A DNA stretch of 11,627 nt, taken from NCBI GenBank assembly GCA_029573365.1, contig JAKQGD010000434.1, positions 1 through 11,627 of the forward strand. Reading direction: 5' to 3'. This document shows, piece by piece, positions 1-7,700 of this stretch. The first letter of the stretch is position 1; each line of letters opens with the position of its first letter. Both the position numbers and the translations under genes were made by a program. This DNA comes from Bacteroidota bacterium (GTDB taxonomy: Bacteria > Bacteroidota > Bacteroidia > Chitinophagales > Saprospiraceae). Below the pieces are notes generated by a model. The model was not told where the DNA came from. It did not search any database and worked only from the letters and a program-made list of their open reading frames with translations.

Positions 1-312
1 CTTATTGTGGACGAGTCAGGAGATCTTTGGCCTTATGAAGAAGGATGCCTGAGCATTCCACATATAAGAGGTGATGTAGAACGTCTTCAAAAAGTGAGGA
101 TACGCTATATGGATGAGAATTTTGTCGCCCGCGAAGAAATATACGAAGGCATCAATGCGAGGGTCATCCAGCACGAGTATGACCATATTGAAGGCGTACT
201 TTTTGTGGAAAAACTCAAGCCACTGAAAAAAAAGCTGATCCAGAGAAAACTCAATGATATCAGGACCGGTAAGGTTTCGGCCGATTATAAACTTAAGTTT
301 GCAAGGCTTTGA
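1..312 (+). CDS. def: Peptide deformylase, C-terminal part (truncated by window edge)
   Basis: Metal-dependent hydrolase that removes the formyl group from the N-terminal methionine of new proteins in the cytoplasm. The reading frame is open to base 1, so only about the last 103 residues of a protein usually near 180-195 are present. Two of the three family motifs are visible: EGCLSIP, with the metal-ligand Cys at visible residue 16, and QHEYDHIEG, with His58, Glu59 and His62 as the other ligands and the catalytic Glu. The first motif (GxGLAAxQ) would lie upstream of the window. The GTG at base 7 is an internal valine codon, not the start. The gene ends 11 bases before the stop of the converging RNase H gene, and no terminator hairpin is visible in that gap. 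The identification is secure from motif order and spacing. Confidence 0.95.
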   Translation, partial: LIVDESGDLWPYEEGCLSIPHIRGDVERLQKVRIRYMDENFVAREEIYEGINARVIQHEYDHIEGVLFVEKLKPLKKKLIQRKLNDIRTGKVSADYKLKFARL

Positions 313-323
313 TATCGTTTATC

Positions 324-956
324 CTATTTCCTTCCGAAATCTGCAGGATTTTCTCCCCATCTTTCTGTTTCCCATTTTAGGATAGGGTTTCTTACAGGAT
401 GTGTACTGAGCCACTGTTCTGCCCTTTCTAAGAGTTCGAACAATTGGCCGTTTCGGGCCGTCCTTTCCAGTTGGGTTTTGGCTTTGCCGGCTTTGACCCA
501 GCCTATGGCGATTTTCGAATCAGAATAAACCACCGTGGTTTTCTTTTCCATTTTTTTCAGCAGTGCCAGGGCGTGTACGAGAGCAAGAAACTCGCCTATG
601 TTATTGGTTCCACCTTCAAAGGGCCCCTGGTAAAAGATTTTTTCCTTTGTTACGGTAACCACACCCTGATATTCCATCCTGCCGGGATTACCACTGCAGG
701 CGGCATCCACGCTTATACTGTCAGCAACGATAGATGAGCGGGATACTGATTTTGGTTTGGTTTTTTGTGAGTCACCTTTGGCGATGTGGGCAGAAAACGG
801 ACCGGCAAATGCTCTTTCTGCTTCAGCCTTGCTGTCAAATGCCTTGTATTTCGCAGCAGCAAAGCCGTGCGTCTGTTTCAAACATGCTTCCCAGGAATCA
901 TAGATGCCGGGGGTATGTCCTGTCCAAACGACATAATATTTTTGTTTCTTTGCCAC
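324..956 (-). CDS. rnhA: RNase H with N-terminal viroplasmin-like (RNase H1 hybrid-binding) domain
   Basis: Cleaves the RNA strand of RNA-DNA hybrids in the cytoplasm (primer and R-loop removal). The 210-residue protein has two parts. Residues 4-54 form a caulimovirus-VI/viroplasmin-type domain (YYVVWTGHTPGIYDSW, then a Phe-rich stretch ending AFAGPF), the fold eukaryotic RNase H1 uses to grip hybrids. Residues about 78-210 are the catalytic domain with the expected acidic residues: Asp84 (SVDAACSGNPG), Glu122 (TNNIGEFLAL), Asp146 (VYSDSKIAIGW) and Asp206 (ENPADFGRK). A Lys/Ser-rich linker (about 60-76) joins them. The start is GTG: an in-frame TAA lies two codons upstream and no ATG fits the domain boundary. 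It diverges from the TatD gene with 35 bases between starts. Domain calls are by eye but clear. Confidence 0.92.
   Translation of the reverse strand: MAKKQKYYVVWTGHTPGIYDSWEACLKQTHGFAAAKYKAFDSKAEAERAFAGPFSAHIAKGDSQKTKPKSVSRSSIVADSISVDAACSGNPGRMEYQGVVTVTKEKIFYQGPFEGGTNNIGEFLALVHALALLKKMEKKTTVVYSDSKIAIGWVKAGKAKTQLERTARNGQLFELLERAEQWLSTHPVRNPILKWETERWGENPADFGRK
937..944 (+). promoter_or_regulatory. Possible -7 box for the TatD gene
   Basis: TATTTTTG matches the Bacteroidota -7 pattern TAnnTTTG and would start transcription near 949, about 40 bases before the TatD ATG. It lies inside the first codons of the RNase H gene on the other strand. No clear TTG-type -33 element is seen 17-23 bases upstream, and the stretch is AT-rich, so a chance match is quite possible. 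Confidence 0.25.
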
Positions 957-983
957 AGATTATTGATCACATGTCATAAAGCA

Positions 984-991
984 CAAATGTA
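984..991 (-). promoter_or_regulatory. Probable -7 box for rnhA
   Basis: Read on the minus strand the bases are TACATTTG, a full match to TAnnTTTG. Transcription would begin near 978, about 20 bases before the GTG start of the RNase H gene. The box touches the ATG of the diverging TatD gene. A -33 element is poor (TGTG at best), so this is a plausible but unproven promoter. Confidence 0.4.
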
Positions 992-1753
992 ATGCTTACC
1001 GATACGCATGCACACATATACGCAGAAGATTTTGCAGAAGACCTGGATAACATGCTGTTACGGGCCCGTGAAGCGGGCGTTACCGACATCTATATGCCCA
1101 ATATTGACAGTACTTCCCTTCCGGCGATGCTTGCTTTGGCGGCACGTCATGATTGGTGTCACCCTATGATGGGCCTGCACCCATGCCATGTCAAAGAGAA
1201 TTATAAAGCAGAACTGAACATTGTGGAGCAGGAACTGGCCAAGGGAGGGTACTGTGGGGTAGGTGAGGTAGGAATAGACCATTATTGGGATAAAACCTTT
1301 ATTTCAGAGCAGGAGGAAGCTTTCAGATGGCAGGTTGCGGCAGCCCGTGAAGCCCGCCTTCCTGTAATTATACATTCCAGGGAGTCACTAGATCTCACCA
1401 TTGCCATCATCCAGGAGATGCAGGATGGCAGGCTTAGTGGAATATTTCATTGTTTCAATGGAACTCAAGATCAGGGCCGCCGGATCATGGACTCTGGATT
1501 TTTAATGGGTATAGGAGGAGTGATTACCTATAAAAATGCGGGAGTAGACAAGGTGGTATCTACGCTACCTTTGGACAGCATGGTGCTGGAGACAGATTCA
1601 CCTTACCTCAGTCCAGTCCCGTACAGGGGAAAACGCAATGAATCAGCCTATGTCGCTCTGGTGGCACAAAAATTAGCCGAATTGCTGGAGATCAGTACTG
1701 ACACTGTCGCAATGGTGACCACAGAAAATGCTGCACGGCTTTTTGGCAGATAA
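992..1753 (+). CDS. tatD: TatD-family metal-dependent hydrolase (putative DNase)
   Basis: Cytoplasmic TIM-barrel metal hydrolase; studied family members are 3'-5' exonucleases or deoxyribonucleases, but the substrate here is not known. All family ligands are visible over 253 residues, a normal length: DTHAHIY (His6, His8), GEVGIDHYW (Glu92), IIHSRES (His128), FHCFNG (His153) and ETDSPYLSP (Asp202). The YRGKRNES segment after the last motif is also typical. The ATG at 992 places the HxH motif at residues 6-8, as expected for a complete N-terminus. It stands apart from its neighbours: the RNase H gene diverges upstream, and 267 bases separate it from tRNA-Ser. Which TatD paralogue (TatD, YcfH or YjjV type) it represents cannot be told by eye. 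Confidence 0.93.
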   Translation: MLTDTHAHIYAEDFAEDLDNMLLRAREAGVTDIYMPNIDSTSLPAMLALAARHDWCHPMMGLHPCHVKENYKAELNIVEQELAKGGYCGVGEVGIDHYWDKTFISEQEEAFRWQVAAAREARLPVIIHSRESLDLTIAIIQEMQDGRLSGIFHCFNGTQDQGRRIMDSGFLMGIGGVITYKNAGVDKVVSTLPLDSMVLETDSPYLSPVPYRGKRNESAYVALVAQKLAELLEISTDTVAMVTTENAARLFGR

Positions 1754-1883
1754 GCCTTTACTGTCACAAAAATGTCAAATTTTAATGCAGGGCTTCATTG
1801 CTGTTTAAATAGTTAAAAACCCACGCACCATTACTACTTGCCGTGACATCTTTAAATCAGGAATACCGTTTGTTGGGAAGGTG

Positions 1884-1905
1884 TAAAGTGAGGCTTTAAT
1901 TTTTT
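1884..1905 (+). terminator. Weak candidate terminator after the TatD gene
   Basis: TAAAG (1884-1888) pairs with CTTTA (1894-1898) around a five-base loop, followed by six T (1900-1905). The stem is short and AU-rich, and it sits about 130 bases after the TatD stop. The rest of 1754-2020 is AT-rich non-coding DNA in which nothing else was recognised apart from the tRNA promoter. Confidence 0.25.
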
Positions 1906-1982
1906 GTTAACATTATTTAAACTCTATAATCTTTATTGTCAATTATTAATATATTATTGAAATATTAATAGGTTAAAAACAT

Positions 1983-2013
1983 TTTGTATTTAGTGTTAAT
2001 TTTACAACATTTG
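1983..2013 (+). promoter_or_regulatory. Likely promoter of tRNA-Ser
   Basis: TTTG at 1983-1986 and AACATTTG at 2006-2013 are separated by 19 bases. This fits the Bacteroidota housekeeping promoter (TTTG about -33, TAnnTTTG about -7) with one mismatch at the first base of the -7 box. The start would fall within a few bases of the mature tRNA 5' end at 2021. Confidence 0.5.
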
Positions 2014-2020
2014 CGTGATT

Positions 2021-2108
2021 GGAGAGTTGTCCGAGTGGTTTAAGGAGCACGCCTGGAAAGTGTGTATACCTCAAAAGGGTATCGAGGGTTCGAATCCCTC
2101 ACTCTCCG
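2021..2108 (+). tRNA. tRNA-Ser, anticodon GGA
   Basis: Class II tRNA of 88 bases reading TCC and TCT codons. The acceptor arm GGAGAGT (2021-2027) pairs with ACTCTCC (2101-2107), with discriminator G at 2108. The anticodon stem CACGC (2048-2052) pairs with GTGTG (2060-2064) and frames the loop CTGGAAA, so the anticodon GGA is at 2055-2057. A long variable arm follows, as required for serine tRNA, and the T arm is GAGGG-TTCGAAT-CCCTC. The sequence after the discriminator is CAAAA, so the CCA tail is not encoded and must be added enzymatically. Confidence 0.96.
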
Positions 2109-2207
2109 CAAAAAATAATGAAGATTATTAGGTGTTGTCAATATTTTTTTAATTTTAACCTTTCATTCAAAATTTTAAAACTTTTTAAAATATTAAATTA
2201 ACAAATC

Positions 2208-3026
2208 ATGCGAAAACTTTTATTTCTAATCGGAGTATTTATGATTGCTTCTTATATGGGGGCTTTTGATGTAGTGGCTCAGGCAGCTGATACTGTCAAG
2301 GCTGCAGCAGACACAGCCATGTCTGCCGGAGCAGCTGTTGTAGAGGATGCATCGGCAGCTGTTACCTCAGCTGCGGCTGAAGCCGACAAGCCAGGAGCTT
2401 TCCAGGTATTAAAGGAAAAGTTTATCGAAGGAGACTGGGTCTGGATGACTCCGGTACTTGCTTGTATGATCTTTGGACTTGCTTTTTGTATTGAGAGAAT
2501 CATCACTCTTAATATAGCGTCCGCAAATACTGACCTTCTTATCAGCAAAATCGACGACAGATTGTCAGCAGGTGATCTGGAAGGTGCAAAGGACGTCGCC
2601 AAGGCAACTCCCGGCCCGGCAGCCAGCGTGATCTACGAAGGCCTCAGAAACACTGCAGGAGGCCCTGAGGCAGTTGAAAAGGCTATTGTATCTTACGGCT
2701 CGGTTCAGATGTCGCACCTGGAAAAAGGACTTGTATGGATTTCTCTGTTTATCGCACTTGCACCGATGCTCGGATTCCTCGGTACGGTTGTAGGTATGAT
2801 CCAGGCCTTTGACAAGATCCAGGCTGCGGGTGATATTTCTCCCACAGTAGTTGCCGGTGGTATCAAGGTAGCCCTTCTTACTACGGTATTCGGTCTTATT
2901 GTAGCCATCATCCTGCAAATATTTTATAACTATATCGTATCAAAGGTGGATGACATCACTACTAAAATGGAAGAATCATCCATAGGACTGGTGGAAACCA
3001 TGATGCGTAACAAGACTTTTAAATAA
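2208..3026 (+). CDS. exbB: ExbB / MotA-TolQ-ExbB proton channel family protein
   Basis: Inner-membrane scaffold of the ExbB-ExbD motor that uses the proton gradient to energise TonB. The 272-residue protein begins with a hydrophobic, signal-like segment (residues 3-20) with a possible cleavage site after VAQA (residue 27). An Ala-rich, low-complexity stretch (about 27-60) follows. Three transmembrane helices are seen at about 78-100, 174-200 and 215-243, with a cytoplasmic loop of about 70 residues between the first two, the family's standard plan. The segment APMLGFLGTVVGMIQAF (185-201) is the diagnostic TolQ/ExbB motif. It is first in a four-gene operon, 25 bases before the next gene. No TAnnTTTG box lies between the tRNA and the ATG, so readthrough from the tRNA promoter or an unrecognised promoter is possible. 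No Shine-Dalgarno site is seen. Confidence 0.92.
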   Translation: MRKLLFLIGVFMIASYMGAFDVVAQAADTVKAAADTAMSAGAAVVEDASAAVTSAAAEADKPGAFQVLKEKFIEGDWVWMTPVLACMIFGLAFCIERIITLNIASANTDLLISKIDDRLSAGDLEGAKDVAKATPGPAASVIYEGLRNTAGGPEAVEKAIVSYGSVQMSHLEKGLVWISLFIALAPMLGFLGTVVGMIQAFDKIQAAGDISPTVVAGGIKVALLTTVFGLIVAIILQIFYNYIVSKVDDITTKMEESSIGLVETMMRNKTFK

Positions 3027-3051
3027 TTAATTACCTTTAAAATCGGTATAA

Positions 3052-3552
3052 ATGAACGGATTATATAAGGCCCTGGTAAAACATGGCGATGCTATAGCTG
3101 TTGGGTTTAGTGTACTCATGGTTATACTGTTTGCCCTAAGTGTTTATTTTGGGGCCAAAAGCGGAGGTTATGAATTAAGTTCTTTGACTGAGAGAACAGA
3201 CTTAAAGGATGTCAACTGTTTTAACCTTGGATTGTGGAGCATGATCTTCATGGGTTTGATTGCCGTACTCCTTATGTTAGGAGGTGTCATCTGGGATTTA
3301 TTTAGAAACTTCAAGTCAGGCTCTAAGACCATCATCGGATTTGGTGGTATGATCTTGTTGTTCATCATCCTGTTTTTTACATCGTCCCATGACACCAATG
3401 GAAGGTATGCTGCTTACTGGAGCAATCCGGAGTTTCACCTCAGCCAAAACATAAGCAAGTTTATCTCAGCAGGTCTATACACTATGGGTGCGATGGCACT
3501 GGTATCCTTTGTACTTATCATTGTATTTGAGGTCAAGGCTTTATTTAAATAA
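3052..3552 (+). CDS. Small four-helix membrane protein between exbB and exbD
   Basis: Unknown function. The 166-residue protein is almost all membrane: four hydrophobic segments at about 14-34, 60-83, 92-110 and 135-160, joined by short polar loops. The loop at 111-134 (HDTNGRYAAYWSNPEFHLSQ) is the longest polar part and carries several aromatic residues. No enzyme motif or conserved charged residue within a helix was noticed. Its tight placement between exbB (25-base gap) and exbD (14-base gap) argues that it is made with, and works with, the Exb motor, perhaps as a helper or extra channel subunit. Similar uncharacterised genes in this position are known in other Bacteroidota exb clusters, so it is probably a lineage-specific component. 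That role is inference from position only. Confidence 0.85.
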   Translation: MNGLYKALVKHGDAIAVGFSVLMVILFALSVYFGAKSGGYELSSLTERTDLKDVNCFNLGLWSMIFMGLIAVLLMLGGVIWDLFRNFKSGSKTIIGFGGMILLFIILFFTSSHDTNGRYAAYWSNPEFHLSQNISKFISAGLYTMGAMALVSFVLIIVFEVKALFK

Positions 3553-3566
3553 TTAAAGCAAAAACA

Positions 3567-4115
3567 ATGGCAAAGAGTAAACACAGGATGAAAAATGAGA
3601 TCAATGCTGGGTCTATGGCAGATATTGCCTTCCTGCTACTGATCTTTTTTCTCGTCACAACAACGATAGCTGAGGACAAGGGAGTATTGGTCAAGTTGCC
3701 AGCCTGGTCTGATGAACCACCACCGGAAATGAAACTGAATACCCGAAATGTGTACTCAGTGCTGGTAAACGCACAGAATCAGCTTCTGGTAAGAGGTGAA
3801 CAAATGCAAATCCATGACCTTAAGCACAATACCAAGATATTTATTGCCAACCCTGAAAGGAGGGAGGACATGTCTGAAAATCCTCAGAAAGCCATCATCT
3901 CCATAAAAAATGACAGGGGCACCAAGTACAATACCTATCTTGAAGTGTACAACGAACTTAAGGCAGCATACAACGAGTTGTGGGAGGAGGCAGCCATGGC
4001 TAAACATGGCAAGAACCTTGACCAGCTCAAACCTTCACAGGTTAAGGAAATTAAAGATGCCATACCTCTGGTTATATCAGAAGCCGAACCTACCAAGTTT
4101 GGAGAAGAGAAATAA
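3567..4115 (+). CDS. exbD: ExbD family biopolymer transport protein (first copy)
   Basis: Partner of ExbB: one transmembrane helix in the inner membrane plus a periplasmic domain that engages TonB. At 182 residues it is longer than the classic ExbD of about 140. The N-terminus is basic and cytoplasmic (MAKSKHRMKNEINAGS). Asp19 at the start of the helix (MADIAFLLLIFFLVTTT, 17-33) is the conserved proton-carrying aspartate. The periplasmic domain ends with NDRGTKYNTYLEVYNELKAA (114-133), followed by a charged extension (AMAKHGKNLDQL, then VISEAEPTKF) of the kind seen in Bacteroidota ExbD proteins, so the extra length is normal for the group. It lies 14 bases after the four-helix gene and 32 bases before the second exbD. 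Confidence 0.93.
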   Translation: MAKSKHRMKNEINAGSMADIAFLLLIFFLVTTTIAEDKGVLVKLPAWSDEPPPEMKLNTRNVYSVLVNAQNQLLVRGEQMQIHDLKHNTKIFIANPERREDMSENPQKAIISIKNDRGTKYNTYLEVYNELKAAYNELWEEAAMAKHGKNLDQLKPSQVKEIKDAIPLVISEAEPTKFGEEK

Positions 4116-4147
4116 CCTTTTGATTCATTGACATAAAACATTAAACC

Positions 4148-4624
4148 ATGTCAAAATTTAAAAAGAAACAAGGGAACACGACACCGGGGATTTCTACAGC
4201 ATCTCTACCGGACATTGTATTCATGCTTTTGTTTTTCTTTATGGTGGTCACCAAGATGAGGGAAACTGAGCTCATGGTTACAGTCAATACACCACGGGCT
4301 TCTGAGTTGACCAAGCTCGAAAAAAAGACTCTTGTCAACTTTATTTTGATAGGCCGCCCTACGGAAAAATACAAACTGAAAGTAGGAACCAAGCCGCAGA
4401 TACAGCTGGGTGATAAGTTTGCCACCACTGATGATATACCGTTGTTTCTGGAGAAACATAAGATTTCAGTGCCTGAGTCTCAGAGGCAATCCATTATCTC
4501 TTCTTTGAAGATTGACAAAGATGTGACTATGGGTATCGTCGGAGACGTAAAAACAACACTCAGGAAAGCGGGTCAGCTTAAGGTCAACTATTCAGCCAAA
4601 AAGAGAGAAAGAACCGCAGGTTAA
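4148..4624 (+). CDS. exbD: ExbD family biopolymer transport protein (second copy)
   Basis: Second ExbD paralogue, 158 residues, last gene of the exb operon. The basic start (MSKFKKKQGN) leads into a single helix at about 22-39 with the proton-pathway aspartate at residue 22 (SLPDIVFMLLFFFMVVTKM). A periplasmic domain of about 110 residues follows and ends in VGDVKTTLRKAGQLKVNYSA, the usual ExbD closing segment, plus a Lys/Arg-rich tail. It differs strongly from the first copy outside the helix, so the two are old paralogues rather than a recent duplication and may form a mixed ExbD pair in the ExbB pore (inference). The terminator begins about 20 bases after its stop codon. Confidence 0.92.
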   Translation: MSKFKKKQGNTTPGISTASLPDIVFMLLFFFMVVTKMRETELMVTVNTPRASELTKLEKKTLVNFILIGRPTEKYKLKVGTKPQIQLGDKFATTDDIPLFLEKHKISVPESQRQSIISSLKIDKDVTMGIVGDVKTTLRKAGQLKVNYSAKKRERTAG

Positions 4625-4645
4625 AGTTTACGCATTTTCTATATT

Positions 4646-4684
4646 AAAAAGCCGGTAGCAAAAAAGCCTCCGGCTTTTTTTTTT
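4646..4684 (+). terminator. Rho-independent terminator of the exb operon
   Basis: AAAAAGCCGG (4646-4655) pairs with CCGGCTTTTT (4670-4679), and the T-tract runs for ten bases (4675-4684). A second, overlapping fold is also possible: AAAAAAGCC (4660-4668) with GGCTTTTTT (4672-4680) around a TCC loop, extendable by GTAGC (4655-4659) with GCTAC (4685-4689). Either fold would serve as a terminator on the plus strand. Confidence 0.85.
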
Positions 4685-4728
4685 GCTACAAGGCGGCGGG
4701 TCTATTCGTGCCTGCCGGAACATATTTG

Positions 4729-4736
4729 TATATTTG
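4729..4736 (+). promoter_or_regulatory. Likely -7 promoter box of dnaE
   Basis: TATATTTG is a full match to TAnnTTTG, 44 bases before the dnaE ATG, giving a start near 4741 and a leader of about 40 bases. The -33 element is weak (TTCG at 4705-4708, 20 bases upstream). It lies just after the exb terminator, so dnaE is probably transcribed on its own. Confidence 0.5.
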
Positions 4737-4780
4737 CACTTACCCATCAGGAAAAACTTTAAAATATACACCCTGAAGTC

Positions 4781-7700
4781 ATGATAGATTTTTGTCATTT
4801 GCACAATCATACACAGTATTCGCTTCTGGACGGGGCATCCGAGATATCTGCAATGATGAAAAAAGCAAGTAAAGACGGACAAAAGGCCGTCGCTATCACT
4901 GACCATGGCAATATGTTTGGGGTGTTTAAATTTGTCAAAGAGGCTAAAAAAAATGGAATCAAGCCTATCATAGGCTGTGAGTTTTATCTGACGGAAGACA
5001 GATTTATTAAAACATTTGAAAAGTCGCGAGGTCAAAAAGACACACGATACCACCAGTTGCTTCTGGCCAAAAACAAAAAAGGCTACGAAAACCTTGTGAA
5101 ATTGTGTTCTCTCGGGTACACTGAGGGCTTGTACAGCAAGTATCCCCGAATAGACAAATCACTGGTACAGATATACCATGAAGGTCTGATTGCAACCAGC
5201 TGCTGCATAGGTGCAGAAATACCGCAGACAATCCTGACCGGCAATATAGAGCTGGCCGAAGAGAGACTCAAATGGTGGCTTGATATTTTTGGTGAGGATT
5301 ACTACATAGAGCTGCAGCGGCATAGCAATATGGATGACATAGACCATACAGGTATCAGCCAGAAACATATCAACGAAGTCCTGGTAGGTTTTGCTAAAAA
5401 GTACAACCTGAAAACCATAGCCACCAATGACTGCCATTATCTGGATAAGGAAGACCACATTCCGCATGATATCCTGTTGTGTGTAAATACTGGTTCGTTG
5501 CTGCAGGACAGCGGTAGATTTAAATTTTCAGGTCCGGATTATTATTTTAAGACCCGGGAGGAGATGAATACCCTTTTTTCGGATATGGGGGATGCTCTCC
5601 AAAATACGGCAGACATTGCCGATATGGTCGAAACTCTCGACCTCTCCAGGGATATTTTACTACCCGCATTTCCATTGCCGAAAGGCTTTAAAAATCAGGA
5701 AGATTATCTGAGACACCTGACCTACGAGGGAGCACGTAAAAGATATGGCAGTATTAATTCCGTGGTGGAAACAAGGATCAATTTCGAGCTCGAAGTCATT
5801 ATCAAATCTGGCTATTCGGGCTATTTTCTGATAGTTCAGGACTTTACATCTGCTGCCAGGGACATGGGCGTGTCAGTAGGGCCCGGCAGGGGCTCGGCAG
5901 CGGGTTCCTGTGTTGCGTACTGCCTGGGTATTACCAATATCGACCCTATAAAATATGACCTTCTTTTCGAGAGGTTTTTAAATCCTGAGCGTGTTTCCAT
6001 GCCTGATATTGACATAGACTTTGACGATTATGGCAGGGAGAAAGTGATCAACTATGTCATAGACAAGTATGGCAAAAACCAGGTAGCACAGATTGTAACA
6101 TACAGCACCATGGCCGCCAGGTCGTCGCTGCGAGATGTAGGCAGAGTGATGGATATACCCCTTAATGAGGTAGACCGGGTGGCCAAGACTTTCCCCTCAC
6201 ATCTGACAGCCACCCTGGAAGCCGTACTGGCAGACAAAGGTGTGGACCCCGAACTGTATGAAAATTTAAACTCTGATGACAAGGCTAAAGCCTCAGAGTT
6301 CAGAGTAATGGCAAAAGAAAATACGCCTGTAGGCGAAATGATACGCACAGCCCAAAAACTGGAGGGCACAGTCAGAGGTACAGGGATACATGCCTGTGGC
6401 ATCATTATTACTCCCGACGACATATCCAATTACATACCCGTATCTGTAGCCAAGGACAGCGAACTGCTGGTATCTCAATATGACAACAGTGTGGCAGAGG
6501 ATGCGGGGCTGTTAAAAATGGACTTTTTAGGTCTCAGGACGCTCACCATCATCAAGGATGCACTCGAAATCATAAAGGAGAGATACGGCCAGGACATAGA
6601 TATCGACAACATACCTCTGGATGATGAAGCCACGATGGAGCTATTCCAACGGGGAGAAATGGTGGGCATCTTCCAGTACGAATCCAACGGAATGCAGAAG
6701 TTTTTGCGTGAGCTCAAGCCCACCAGGCTGGAAGACCTCATTGCCATGAATGCTTTGTTCCGGCCAGGACCTCTGCAGTATATCCCGGATTTTATAGCCC
6801 GTAAAAACGGAAAGCAGGAAATTACTTTTGATTTACCCCAGATGGAGGAAATCCTGGCTGAAACATACGGCATCACCGTATATCAGGAGCAGGTAATGTT
6901 ATTGTCGCAGAAACTGGCCAATTTTTCCAAAGGGGATGCGGACGTACTCAGAAAGGCCATGGGTAAAAAACAAAAGGCGGTTCTGGATAAGATGTTTCCA
7001 AAATTTGTGGAGGGCTGTCTGGCCAATGGACATCCAGAAGAAACAGTTAAGAAAATATGGAGTGACTGGGAGGCCTTTGCTTCCTACGCTTTTAATAAAT
7101 CGCACTCCACGTGTTATGCATTTATTGCTTACCAGACGGCTTACCTCAAAGCCCATTATCCGGCAGCATTTATGGCTTCCGTGCTAAATAACAATACCTC
7201 AGATATTTCGAAAATCAATTTTTTCCTCCAGGAAACCAAGCGGATGCGGCTGGAACTTCTGGGGCCTGATATCAATGAAAGCAATATTAAGTTTACGGTC
7301 AATGCCAGGGGACAGATACGTTTTGGGCTTGCTGCCCTAAAGGGAGTAGGAGAGGGCCCTGTGATGGAAATCGTGGACGAACGCCGTAAAAATGGTCATT
7401 TTGCTGATGAACACGACCTGGTAAGAAGAGTCAGCTTAAGGTCAGTAAATAAAAAATGTCTGGAAAGTATAATTTTAGGAGGGGCTATGGACTCCTTCGA
7501 AAACCTGAGCAGGTCTCAGTATTTTGACATGAGCGACGGACGGCAGGAAACATACATAGAGTCTCTCCTCAAGTATGGTGCAAGTTATCAGGCGCAGAAA
7601 GAAAGCAGCCAAATGTCACTTTTTGGCGATTCGATGACGAGCTATATAGACACCCCCAAACCGCCATCGGTTCCTGAATGGAACCAGATAGATAAACTGG

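Noticed and set aside
2114..2129. AATAAT-GAAG-ATTATT inverted repeat after the tRNA as a terminator
   Set aside because: The stem is A/U only, six pairs, and the T-run comes about 15 bases later; too weak to call.
2019..2201. 60-codon open frame running through the tRNA
   Set aside because: It is the tRNA-Ser gene read as protein plus AT-rich flank; the product has no protein-like features.
2565..2918. Open frame of 117 codons antisense to exbB
   Set aside because: Shadow of the ExbB helix-coding region with low-information sequence.
2208..4624. Reading the exb cluster as gliding-motility gldL/gldM or flagellar motAB
   Set aside because: ExbB has three helices with the TolQ/ExbB motif, and both ExbDs are short single-helix proteins; GldM and MotB are much larger or carry peptidoglycan-binding domains.
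4628..5053. Open frame of 141 codons on the minus strand over the exb terminator and dnaE start
   Set aside because: It runs across a terminator hairpin and the conserved PHP coding region; it is a shadow of dnaE.
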